From the NCBI GenBank assembly GCA_008973525.1, contig WACJ01000328.1, forward strand, positions 248,001-312,000: a DNA stretch of 64,000 nt, written 5' to 3'. Source of the DNA: Stenopsyche tienmushanensis (taxonomy: Eukaryota > Arthropoda > Insecta > Trichoptera > Stenopsychidae). This document shows positions 48,599-59,301 of this stretch, in pieces. How positions within the stretch are numbered: position 1 is the first letter of the stretch; every line of letters starts with the position of its first letter. A model generated the notes under the pieces. That model ran no database searches. It worked only from the letters and a program-made list of their open reading frames with translations, and had not been told where the DNA came from. A program made the translations under genes and the position numbers.

Positions 48599-49953
48599 AT
48601 GAGGTTCCCCGTGTATTTTGGTGTACTTTTGATCGCTGCCGTTGCCTCGGTATATTTTATCTAATTTTGTTGATTTCATTTCATCAGTATGCTTATTGTA
48701 CTGTTATTGTTTTTAATGATTTCAGGCAGAATTTTATCCGACGATCAAGGAATCGAGTGTTGAGGCCTCATCTGATCGTAAATATTGTATTTAAGCCTGC
48801 ATCTTTCTATTTGGTAATCGAATTTATTTCTCTTAATCATTGAGCGACCATTAACGCGGTGAATCTTTTTAGTGTCAAAAATCGTAAATGGTGATCTTGC
48901 AACAGAAGGACAATTTCCATATATGGTTCAAATACAAGGACTGTTATTTTGCGGAGGTGCTTTAATATCTGCTAGCTGGGTATTAAGTCAAGCTTTGTGT
49001 ATTTGGGGGTAATTTTAATTAAATTCTACAACACTTTATAATAATTTCTTGTTAGTTGATAGATTACAAATGTTAATTGCATTTTATTTTTTTATTTTTA
49101 GAGTAACTGTAAAAGTGTACCTTGGAACTATTGATATCACAAAGCCTTTTTTAATTATCGAAACTCAGGAAACCTGGACTCATCCACAATTTGAAAGTCC
49201 TCACATAGGGAATAATATTGGCCTTGTAAATTTGAGGCATAGTGTTGTTTTTGATGGTATGGTGTTCTTATATCTTATTTTATTTTTTAATACCTCTCAA
49301 AATTTAGCAACTTTAATATAGGATCAATTATTTTAATTATTCAGAGAGGATCAGTCCAATTGCTCTTCCAAGACGGAGTCAAGCATATGCTAATTTTGGA
49401 TCTGGAAGAGCAGCTACTATTATTGGATGGGGAGAACTTATAGAAAGCGGTAATTGTTATACTAAAAATGTGTCTGTATATGAGATGCATTAGAAATTTC
49501 TCAAATTATCGTATGATAACTAAAATTCTTATTATTTTATTCAGGTACTTCAAATGAAACTTTGAGTTATGGTTCAGCTTTGATTATATCTAATGAAGCA
49601 TGCCAATCAACTGAAAATGATCCAAAAATAGATATCACAGTGCTTTGTGCCGTACCAACAGGACAACCACCACAACAAGTTTGCTTCGTGAGTATATTTG
49701 AATAGCTATGAAATTACTCTTTATTGCTTTAAAATTATTCATGGATGTTAAAAGAAATAATTTATATTAACAGCATGACTGGGGTTCTTTGATGACTCTT
49801 CGTGATATGCTGGACAATTTGGATATCCTGGTGGGCATAATGAGTAGGCCTGCCTTCGCGGGTTGCATGTCTGGACGACCATCTATTTGGGTCCGGCCAC
49901 AGTTTTATTTGGATTGGATTAATAGTCATACCGGAATTCCAATCAGGCCATGA
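48599..49953 (+). CDS. Secreted S1 protease homologue, inactive (Leu57/Asn102/Trp195)
   Basis: 273 residues; exons 48599..48649, 48726..48777, 48873..49008, 49102..49256, 49345..49449, 49545..49687, 49774..49953. Signal peptide MRFPVYFGVLLIAAVAS; activation-like SKIVNG. His57 is Leu (LSQALC), Asp102 is Asn (GNNIGLVNL), and the loop is HDWGS, so Gly193, Ser195 and Gly197 are all changed. It ends DWINSHTGIPIRP with TGA. AATAAA follows at about 49986. It pairs with the minus-strand gene at 43466. The conserved upstream block is present but without a clear AGATAA. Confidence 0.9.
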
Positions 49954-50114
49954 GTTATTTTCAAGTCATTATATTCAAATTTATGAATAAATACGCATTT
50001 AAGGAATATTATTTTACAAAAAGATTTTACAATAGATTCCCTCAATTATATTGTTTTCCCATGTACAATGAAATGTATTTTCTGAATTTTAATTACTCAT
50101 AAATATACAAGCAT

Positions 50115-50355
50115 ACATAAATGACTTTAAAAGAGGAGTTCAGTCCACTGACAACACATTCTGCCATTTCCGTCTATCCTCAACTTCCTTACTCCAATTA
50201 CCCAGACCCAGACATCTTAGTCTATCTGATATACCCAGCGTAGATGAGGTATTCCGATGAGTCTGTTGCTACTCAGCCCCAAACCTAAAGCGGCTCGAGA
50301 GACTTGAGGGAGTTTCGTACACGTCCATGATCTTCCGATCGAACCTCATGGCTTC
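50115..50355 (-). mobile_element. RTE-like LINE 3' tail fragment
   Basis: Near-identical to 46135-46365; lies in the 3' flank of the gene ending at 49953. Confidence 0.45.
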
Positions 50356-50359
50356 AATT

Positions 50360-51380
50360 TCGCCGATAATGATTTATTTCTCAATATATTTTGCAGGTCA
50401 TAGTAGCATTAATTACCGTTGAATTCTAGAGGTTATTTCGTTTTCAATTGATATATATGTTCCTCTCCATGCGGATTCTAGGCATTTGACTCAACAGATC
50501 TTTTTAATATCTTTATCATTGACACTCATGAAGATTGAGTCTTCAGCGTTTTTTTCTCGATATGGTTATATTACACATCACTCAATAAGTTGTACATCCT
50601 AGTAAAATCTCCTGTGGAGATCGCCTACGACCGATGGTCCGGATAAGGCACACATATAGAAGAAGTGTGAATACTCTGATTGTGTCTTATATAAGAATAA
50701 TTTCCATTAGGAAAGAAGTTTAAAATTTAAGATACAACAGATTTTGGTACTTTATAATGAAATACGTAAAGATTTATACGCTAATATCAGACAATAGCTT
50801 ATTACTGAATTTTTGAAGGCTAAAACTAGAAATACTCCAGAGATCTCTGATGATGGAAACTCACAACAGATCTCGAAAAATCCATATAGAAATATGAGTG
50901 ACAATGATGATTAATTATTTTTTTTAAATTAATAAAGTTTTTTTAAAATAATTTTCGTAAATGTTTATTTTAAAAACTAAAGTACATATGTACTTATATA
51001 AACTATCTTCGATATTTTTTTTGGAACGCAAACCCTAATTTTGTATGAACTTCAAATCTTGTATAACGCGGATTTGTATTACGCGACGCTTTTGCGGAAT
51101 CATATAACCGTGTTATATAATGAATATTTAAAAACTGGGATGGTGGTAACTTTCGGAAACATGTATTTTTTATTAATTTTAATTGTCTCGTAATATATTA
51201 TAATAACTTATATTTTGTGAATGCAGACATTTTTTTGAATCAAAAGTGATTTTGCACATGATAATAATGTTTTAAATCTATAATAAAACATTAAGCCATT
51301 TAAAATGCGAAAGATTGATTGTCAATTTTTTTAATTAATGCAATAAAAATCTCTGTTATGGATGCTATCTTTAAAAACTG
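50360..51380. other. Intergenic stretch
   Basis: No exon seen. A short (TTA/TAA-rich) frame near 50700-50910 (GNEE-like) was not recognised. Confidence 0.3.
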
Positions 51381-51570
51381 ATTTTAGACAACATTTGGAT
51401 AATGCTATCTTCGGTATTTAACATTCAATCGTATCATTTCAAAAGAGAAGAATACATTTTAAATTAAAAATACATTATATAAGTTGTATGTTATTAACAG
51501 GATAATATGCGGATTAAATTTGCAGGTAATGATAGAGATCAATTTCTTTATTTGATATTTGATAAGCATG
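51380..51570 (-). promoter_or_regulatory. Orphan copy of the cluster's upstream block
   Basis: GGATAATGCTATC..., AACAGGATAATATGCGGATTA and ATGATAGAGATCAATTTCTTT resemble the distal upstream blocks at 39480-39620, 42610-42750 and 44900-45040, but no gene follows on the minus strand. Probably the remains of a lost member. Confidence 0.4.
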
Positions 51571-52420
51571 TTTTGAAGAAACAATTATAATCATTAGCAC
51601 AATTTAATTTAGTTTCTCGCATAATCCCTCGCGATATTCATGTTTTTGGAATATAATCTCAATGCTATTAATACTTTTTAATCGAATTTTTATACTGCAT
51701 CACGTGCCTATAGGTATTTCGAATCCATCAGCAGTTTGTTTGATTTTTAGCTGCGTATGGTTAAAGAAATATGTCACATGCTCTTTACAAATGTTGTTAT
51801 ATTATCTAAATAGATTGTGTTATTAACTAAAATACATCTTATGGCGAACATCCACTTTGAGAAAAATATTACTTAGATGAACATTTTTGTTATGATTCGT
51901 TTTATTCATGTCTGAAATGAGTATGTTTATATTTTATAATGATCCCTCGCTGTTTTAAATAATTGGCGATCTTTCTCTTAAACTCAGAATGATTGTTTTT
52001 CAAAATGAATTTAAAACATTACTGGTTTCTGCTTTGATAGGAAACAGAGCCATTTACGTTTGATTACATTTTTGTTTTATTGAGAAAATATAATAAAATA
52101 GTCCCTACCATCCGAAACATAACAGCTAAATTAGAGCAAATTTGTTAACACTTGGCTTGATGAATTATGTGATGTAATCGCTGTGAATATTTATAAATAT
52201 ACTGCATACATTTTTTAATACCAACCTAAATATCAAGATATTTAGAGTAATATATATATAAATAACAACACAAGCATAAAATAAAAGATATTCTGACTTT
52301 TTATATTATTGTTCCAATTTCTTAAGGGAGTACATTGATGAATAATTTTATTGCTGCTATTCAGCCATTAAACATATTTAAGATGAATATTTATTTATTG
52401 TTAATTTGAAATTATACACG
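51571..52420. other. Intergenic stretch
   Basis: No feature recognised. Confidence 0.3.
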
Positions 52421-52421
52421 A

Positions 52422-53941
52422 TTAAGGTCTTATTGGAAGTCCAGTATGTTGGTTAATCCAGCTCCAATAGTATTGTGGACGAACATAGCCAGCGGGATAA
52501 AATGTGCAACCCCTGAAAAAGCTGGTCATGCCGAGCAAAATATTAGCTTGATCTGCTTCTTGAAACATTGTCAAAGATCCGCCTATATCACCCTATTTAA
52601 AAAAAACATGACTTATTTTTCAATATTAACTTCATTGTATTTATTTATGTTATATTAATTTATTTTATTTACGTGGCAGGGTCCAACTGGAGCCCATGGT
52701 AATATTTCAGCACAGGTGACAGAGTCGATAACCCACGAAGGATCATTGTAAGTTCGACATCGATTATTGTCTACGACCTTTACCAGTCCATACTGTAAAA
52801 TGTTTGGAAATGGATCAGCTGAAAAAAACAATTTAAGTTTAATTATTCAATTTTTGTTAAAATTATAGTATTAATTGTATGAAACTATGATAAATACATA
52901 ATGCAGTGTGTCCCCATCCACAAAGAAATGCATCTGATCCTACACCAAATTGTTCAAATGCTTGACTTTGTCTTGGAATTATAATAGGCCCAATGATATC
53001 TATAAATTTGTTGAAGAAAATAAGTTTATGGAATTGAAAAAATATATAGGTTTTGTAAAATTATAAAAAATGCTGCACTATCGAATATTAGGTTAATATG
53101 AAGATTAACAAGTCCAATGTTGTGATGGTAATTGGTAGGATTGTATTGTGGATGGATTCTCAAGTCCCTGGATATGATGAAAATTCTAGGATTATTGTAA
53201 TCCACACCCCCAATAAATACATCAGCCGTATTACTCCTGAATTTAAAATTAATATTAATTAGTATTTGTAATACGAAATGTTTTTGTACAATACTAACAT
53301 ATTTAATTAGTTAGTATTGTACAAAAATAATCCCTAGTCTTATATATATTTTTTAAATGAATAAGATTACCCAGAAATGCATTGGGCTACAGTCAAAACC
53401 CACGAAGGTGTTATAATATTTCCAGAACAATAATCTGCTGATTTAATATGAACAGCATGCGGAAAAAATCCATCTTGAGCAGGCCATGAATTGAAGATTC
53501 TTCCAACTATTTACAAAAGAGAATATAACAAACGATACATGTAATACGAAAGCATTTCAAAGATTAGTTTAAATACTTACATTCATTATCATTGATTGAT
53601 TTTTTAACTGCAATCGACGGATGATCACCGGCCTAAAATTGATGGAAAATCATATTAACAAGCCCATACTTCAATGTTCAAACATTTTGCGTATACAACA
53701 TATGGAAACAAGTTAAAATAATCAATGTGCTTTAAGAAGCACGAATATGACTGCGTGTCTTTTTTTAAATGCCATTACAGATATTACATTTAGATTTTAA
53801 GCATTTAAGGAAATTTTGCATAGTGCTATTATAAGATAATGGATGTTGATGAATAATTTTTCCTCTGAGGTTAAGAAAGTGATAACTGACCGCAGTGGCG
53901 ACAGCAGTCACCAAGACACAAAGAAATACGTCGAATCTCAT
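52422..53941 (-). CDS. Secreted S1 protease homologue, inactive (Gln57/Asn102/Ile195)
   Basis: 271 residues; exons 53941..53891, 53632..53581, 53506..53371, 53236..53079, 52999..52898, 52818..52673, 52592..52422. Signal peptide MRFDVFLCVLVTAVATA with an unusual GTCAGT donor. His57 is Gln (TVAQC), Asp102 is Asn (HHNIGLVNL), Ser195 is Ile (GDIGGS); Gly193 and Asp194 are kept. The activation region is GRIFNSW, not IVGG. The exon 6 tail EILPWAPVGPCH marks it as the paralogue of the gene at 32597. It ends WSWINQHTGLPIRP. All frames are open. The donor of exon 5 (GTATTT) was chosen for phase. Confidence 0.88.
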
Positions 53942-53992
53942 CTTGAACAATGATTGATTTTCCACATTCTGCATCGTGTTTTATATATATGA

Positions 53993-54000
53993 TCTTATCT
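53993..54000 (-). promoter_or_regulatory. AGATAAGA motif upstream of start
   Basis: TCTTATCT on the plus strand, about 55 bases before the ATG; same element and flanks as before the paralogue at 34758. Confidence 0.45.
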
Positions 54001-54283
54001 CGGAATGTTAATTCTGTGATGCATCAGGACAGCGTAATCTTCGCTACTTTGACCACACAATGTAATCTTTCAAATTGTCCCTTTTATTTAATCTGCATAC
54101 TTAAGCACACAGTGCATTTATGCCATGATTGAATATCGAATTGATGTAATTATTTTGATTTAGAGCTTGTTGTAATATGTTGATATTATGCACATAGAAA
54201 GTTCAAAAGGAAAAAATAATTATCCTGTCTTTTCCAATCTGGAGATGGTAGTTCAAGTAGCATACACTCGAGGTATTTAAGAT

Positions 54284-54410
54284 TTGGGAGTGAGTGGCAG
54301 CAGACCCGTCGGAAGAGCTTGTGTAGGTGAAGATACCTGCACTGGCAGTTGGAAGGAAGAGGGTCAGAATAACCGAATATGGCAGTATCTCACTTATATA
54401 TTATCTGGTT
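54284..54410 (+). mobile_element. LINE tail-like fragment
   Basis: SGSRPVGRACVGEDTC... parallels SGSRLIGRPSLRW at 15590, so a second, more worn copy of the same LINE tail. Confidence 0.3.
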
Positions 54411-54510
54411 TGTATGCATGTATGTTAATAATTTTATCATCGCCATTTTATAAGGGCCATAGATAGAGACCTGCTATCTGAATAAGGGTCGTCAGTCAAA
54501 TAGCCACCGT

Positions 54511-54692
54511 TAAGGTTTTTACTTTATCGTTTACTAATGAATGACATAGATGACAACATTGATGTCTTGGCGAGCATATTTTCTGATACTAGTATAAATT
54601 ATTGTTTTTCAGGGGAACCGATCATTTTTATTCGCCTACAATATTACTGGGGTTGGATTAACAATCATACTGGACTACCAATCAGATCTTAA
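54511..54692 (+). pseudogene. Orphan protease exon 7 relic
   Basis: The plus strand reads MNDIDDNIDVLASIFSDTSI then PIIFIRLQYYWGWINNHTGL and PIRS-stop. This is the C-terminal part of family exon 7, with the catalytic-loop end missing and a Leu for Pro change in IRPQ. No other exon lies upstream, where LINE debris sits. Confidence 0.75.
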
Positions 54693-54699
54693 ATTATAT

Positions 54700-55465
54700 T
54701 TTTGTATTAAAATGAATATAAAAATAAACAATAACTTCAACTTCACATATCATGGTCAAATTGTGTTAGTCAAGGGAAGAAAGCAACTAACTACGAAAGT
54801 ACTATTAACGATAAAGTAACGATTAAAACTAAATATACGATAGATTTTCTATGCTGTAGAACAGATTTATGAAGATGATATAGAAAAAGAATTTTTGAAA
54901 TAGTGACTCAAAATATCAACGGAAATTAATATCGTTTGATAGATATAAACATAGTCGGAATGTTATTAAATTTGTTCTGAATACAGGGTATATTCTGGAT
55001 CAAAACTATTTTTATTTGTGTGTAAAATGTCCTATTTTATTCCTCATCATTCTAATTCATTGTCATCAATCTACTTTCTTAGATTTTGTCACAAAAGCTA
55101 GTCATTTTAGTTATTATGCAATATGGTCCTTTCTGTTCTTCTAAGCATATTCCTACTTTTTTTAATTAATACGAGAACTACAGCTTAAGTTTAATTAATA
55201 TTACAATTATAAGACAAATTATATAAAACTATATTCCAAATTTGGTTCAAATACTTTGGCTAATCTATTTGAATCCAAATGGAATTTGTTTAAGGATTAT
55301 GAACTACATTTTATTTAAGTTAATGGCATATATTATGGATTTTTAGGATTACCAAATAATTTATTAAAATCAAGAAACATATGTGTATTTATTCACTTTT
55401 TAACAATTAATTATTCAATAATGTTCTAAATTTTGAAATAGTTATCTTTATTTCTAAATTTTATT
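54700..55465. other. Intergenic stretch
   Basis: No exon recognised; AT-rich. Confidence 0.3.
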
Positions 55466-55478
55466 ATAGGCTCAGGGT

Positions 55479-57456
55479 CTAATCGGGACTCCCGTATTGG
55501 CGTTGATCCAATCCCAATAGAACTGTGGGCCGTGTAAATAATGGTAATTCTGTACTGCATGTCATACCTTCTCCATAGTAGCTAGTTATACCAATTTGGA
55601 TTTCAATATTATCAGTAAAATCGAAAACTGTCATGGCATGTCCAAGATCACCCTGTCGAAAATGCAACATATTAATCAAAAATAGTTTTAATATTAAAAC
55701 CTCTGGATGATACATTTTTTATTATATACTTACATAACAAAGTGTGATTGCCTCTGATGGTATTCGGCTTGAGCATAAAGTGGAGTTGATAACTATTTCG
55801 CTATTATAATATGCCTCGCATACACTGTTAGGGTTAACAACTACGGAACCATATTGAAGACGGTTGCTGAGTCCAGCTATGGAAAAAAATGCGAATTGAG
55901 TTGCAAATACTGAAGTTATACATATTTTTTTTCATTCGATAATCTTCAAAGTCAAATACAATTATCGATTATTCCCCATCCAAAGACAGTTGCTGTCCTG
56001 CCAGAGGCGAAGTTCTCATATGTTTGGCTTAATCTCGGAAGAGCAATGGGTCTGATTCGATCTGCAATATAAAATTATTCCTTTTTATCTAAAAATTCAT
56101 AAATTTGACAGAATGATGTTAATTTCGTATCGTTGTCTTTCTTTATTGGTATGGATCATATTTTAGAAGAAATATTTTTGCGGATGGAATATCTGATATT
56201 CAGATCAAATATCATCAATTAAAACACTGTATCATTATTAATATTCACTATTTCACTTTTAAAATTTATTAGGCACATTTAATAGGCAAGAAGTTAATTA
56301 ATTTATTTCTAAAAACCACCCAAATTATTTGATAAGGGAATTTATATCACAATATGTAATTGTATCCAAATAATTTCAATAAGAAGTAAACAATTAACTC
56401 TCAAAGTCTACTTTTTTCTCGTTTTAAAAGTAACAATGAAGATTTTAAATTTTGCATATTTACCGTTGTAGTATAGAGAATGGTAAAGATTGAGGAGACC
56501 GATGTCGTGGTTCCGGGTGATAAGATTAAAATTCGGATGAGTTCTTCCGTCGTTAGTTTCGATGTATAAATATCTGGGTTCTATAAAAACACTTCCGATG
56601 TAGATGGCACCTCCATTAGCTCTGAAATTTCAAATTTTACTGCAAAATAAATATGCGCCAATTTGTCGGGAAGTATTTTCAGAACATTCCCACAGAGATA
56701 CAGATGACAGAATTATGAAAGTGTTGGATAAATATTTTTTTTGTCACAGTGATATATAATATTAGATTAATAAGAATGTATATGACAACAAAAATAATTA
56801 CTGAAAGATGCACGATGCTGCAGTTAAGATCCAACTAGGTGCAATGATACTTCCTCCACAATAACCTCTTGATCGAATATGAACTTGATGGGGAAATTGA
56901 CCCTGTTCTGCTGGAGTACCACCGGTGAGTCTTGTGACTATCAAAGAGAATAAAAACATTATTTTTTTAGTGTTTATAAAACTACTATAATAAATAAGTT
57001 AGATATATTGTATAAAAAAAACCTATTTACATTTGTCCTGTGGTGTGAATTCCCGGACTGATATCAACGGTTGAAAAGTAGCCTAAAATTTATTGTTGAA
57101 AAAGATTTTCAAAGTAATGTTATATATTTTTTTTAACATATAATAGGGATATTTAAACGCAAAACTATGAATGGATAATCAAAGGTTGAAGCTAGTAGTG
57201 CAAAGATCAAGTATATAGGCAAAGATCTATATGGTATAATTATGATAACTGAAAAAAATCAAAAGATCGTTCAAATTAACGATTGTAAGACAAACGGATG
57301 AAAACTTTGAAATATATGCAATCACAAAAGATTGAAATAAAAATGAATGATTTGGAATTTAAGAAAATCTATTGAATTTGGATAGATGTAAAAAATAGGG
57401 CTTACCTTAGCCAGAGCAAGACATAGGAAAAGCGTTAAAACTACGCGGAGCCCCAT
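55479..57456 (-). CDS. S1 protease homologue, inactive (Ser57/Leu195), C-terminus altered by +1 frameshift
   Basis: As read, 271 residues; exons 57456..57406, 57082..57031, 56937..56802, 56621..56464, 56061..55960, 55876..55734, 55652..55479. Signal peptide MGLRVVLTLFLCLALAK. His57 is Ser (LTAASC), Asp102 is kept (NHDIGLLNL), Ser195 is Leu (GDLGH). Activation-like TRLTGG. A single extra base (near 55526) shifts the frame after TRP, giving VLLGLDQRQYGSPD and a stop at 55479, while the normal WDWINANTGVPIRP end with TGA at 55472 can still be read in the next frame. This may be a young disabling mutation or a sequencing error. It is divergently paired with the gene at 59302. Confidence 0.82.
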
Positions 57457-57526
57457 CTTGAACATATTGAATCTGAATGACGTGATGTATATATTTTTTT
57501 CACTTTATATATTTGTTCTTATCTAA

Positions 57527-57534
57527 GGAGAAAT
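57527..57534 (-). promoter_or_regulatory. AGATAAGA motif upstream of start
   Basis: TCTTATCT about 75 bases before the ATG at 57456. Confidence 0.4.
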
Positions 57535-57539
57535 TCTAC

Positions 57540-57950
57540 AAAATATATACACTAATTTCAAAGCTTATTAGTTTAAATCCATTCGAAAATAAATCTCTGA
57601 TATCAAGGAGATAGCTATCTCTGTATATTTGCTATCTTTTGTATAATCCAGAATGGGCTTTACTATAAATTTAAGCCTAGTCGCTTTGATCTGAATGAAA
57701 TGAAAAATAGTTTATTAATGTAATTTAAAAAAATCATGATAATAATTCTATAACAGATTAATAGGAGTCTATTTCAGGAAAGGAAACAGAGAGTGAATGA
57801 GTATGCGGTTCTTCTTTATCGACGACGTTTATTCTTTTTACTCAGTTACTTCATTTTTTTTTACTCAATGATGTTCTTAAATATTTAGCATCACTATTCC
57901 TAAAACCAATATTTTATATAATACAGATTTAAAAAATGCATTGCTGCTTT
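57540..57950. other. Intergenic stretch
   Basis: No feature recognised. Confidence 0.3.
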
Positions 57951-57994
57951 TTTCTCCAAAGCTTGAGAGGGACTTGGGTCCACTTGGGTCAGGA

Positions 57995-58065
57995 CTATGG
58001 GTCAATAACAACACAGTCTTTCGTTGCCGTCTATATCAATTTGAATTAGTTGAACAGGAAAGGTA
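57995..58065 (-). mobile_element. Worn LINE tail fragment
   Basis: ACAACACAGTCTTTCGTTGCCGTCTAT resembles ACAACACATTCTGCCATTTCCGTCTAT in the fragments at 46150 and 50150. Confidence 0.3.
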
Positions 58066-58069
58066 GACC

Positions 58070-59225
58070 TAGTAAAAAATATTACTACTTACGAATTTGT
58101 AAGGGTTAATTATACGACGTCATAGACAAATTATTTCCATTGATTTCCATAAGGCTGCGAAAGCCCCCTTCGATATATTCACGTCGGTGACCCATTGGGC
58201 GAACGTTCACAAATAAAACTCAGAAGCCATGTTATCGTCGATATATAGCACCCAAAGATGCAAATATTGGATACAGATGATATGTATATGGATATACAGA
58301 TAAAACTCTTTTCCATTAATAGATATTGCAGACGTCTTATTTTTGCAGTGGACTGCATATGGCTGTAATATGTTGATAATGATATATACATATATATTGT
58401 ATGTACTTGTTACCAATCTTATCTAAGTTAAATTCTTACATAAAGCTATAAAACGATATTTAAAAATATATTTCTCCAAACACTGATTTTTATCCAAAAT
58501 TTAATTCTTTTTGTAAAATCGAAAGTGAAAATTTGCTCTAATTTAAGTATCATCGATTACATATTTTTGAGATATTTTAAAAATATTTTAGTGTATAAAT
58601 TGAATCAAAAACAAACTAAATTTGATTCCAATCTTTGATTTTACTAAACAGATACTAAGATATTTAACTTGAAGTGATATAATAGATAGAGAGCTATTCG
58701 ATAATTCTGGGTTACCTAGTTTCCCGATTTTAAAAGTATAATTTCAAGTCTTAATGACTAGTGATGAAAGACATGATTGGTAGATTAATTGGCTGTATTC
58801 AACAATTTATTTAGAAAAATGATAACCATAGTATAAAAGCGATTGGATTCCTAAATATTTCTTGTAATGCGAATCGAATTTTATAAATCATGGGATTGAT
58901 TGAAAAAATGATTTATGTTAAATCATGTTAGATTAAATCTTATCGCCGGAAAATTTAGCAACTTGAGTTTTCTCGCATAATATTAATTTTGACATGGATA
59001 CGCTTTTATAGAAATACTTTTTAGGGGTCTTTCTTCTTTTTGAAATTTATCAAGATTATCGATCGCAAAATAATCCATTGTTCAATCAAAAATATTAATA
59101 AGTTATATCTACACTACAGAAATATCCACTCACAATTTCACAGATAGCATTATCCTTCATCATCTATGAATAAATTGAAACTAATTAAAAGTAAGAGACA
59201 TGTTTTTAAAAGCATCAATTAGATT
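58070..59225. other. Intergenic stretch
   Basis: No exon seen; overlapping minus-strand ORFs at 58179-58416 are of low complexity. Confidence 0.3.
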
Positions 59226-59233
59226 TTCTTCTT

Positions 59234-59253
59234 AGATAAGTCTTTATATAAAA
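59234..59253 (+). promoter_or_regulatory. GATA-type motif and TATA box
   Basis: AGATAAG at 59234..59240 and TATATAAAA at 59245..59253, about 50 bases before the ATG at 59302. Confidence 0.5.
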
Positions 59254-59301
59254 CGCGAAGAATACATATGATTTATCATTAGTGTGTTTTATTTTTACAA
59301 A

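Noticed and set aside
17822..53941. Idea that Trp/Leu/Ile/Asn at catalytic sites come from wrong splice or frame choice
   Set aside because: The flanking residues (xDxGG, xNIGLVNL, LTEAxC) align exactly in frame with the intact genes, and the substitutions recur in independent copies.
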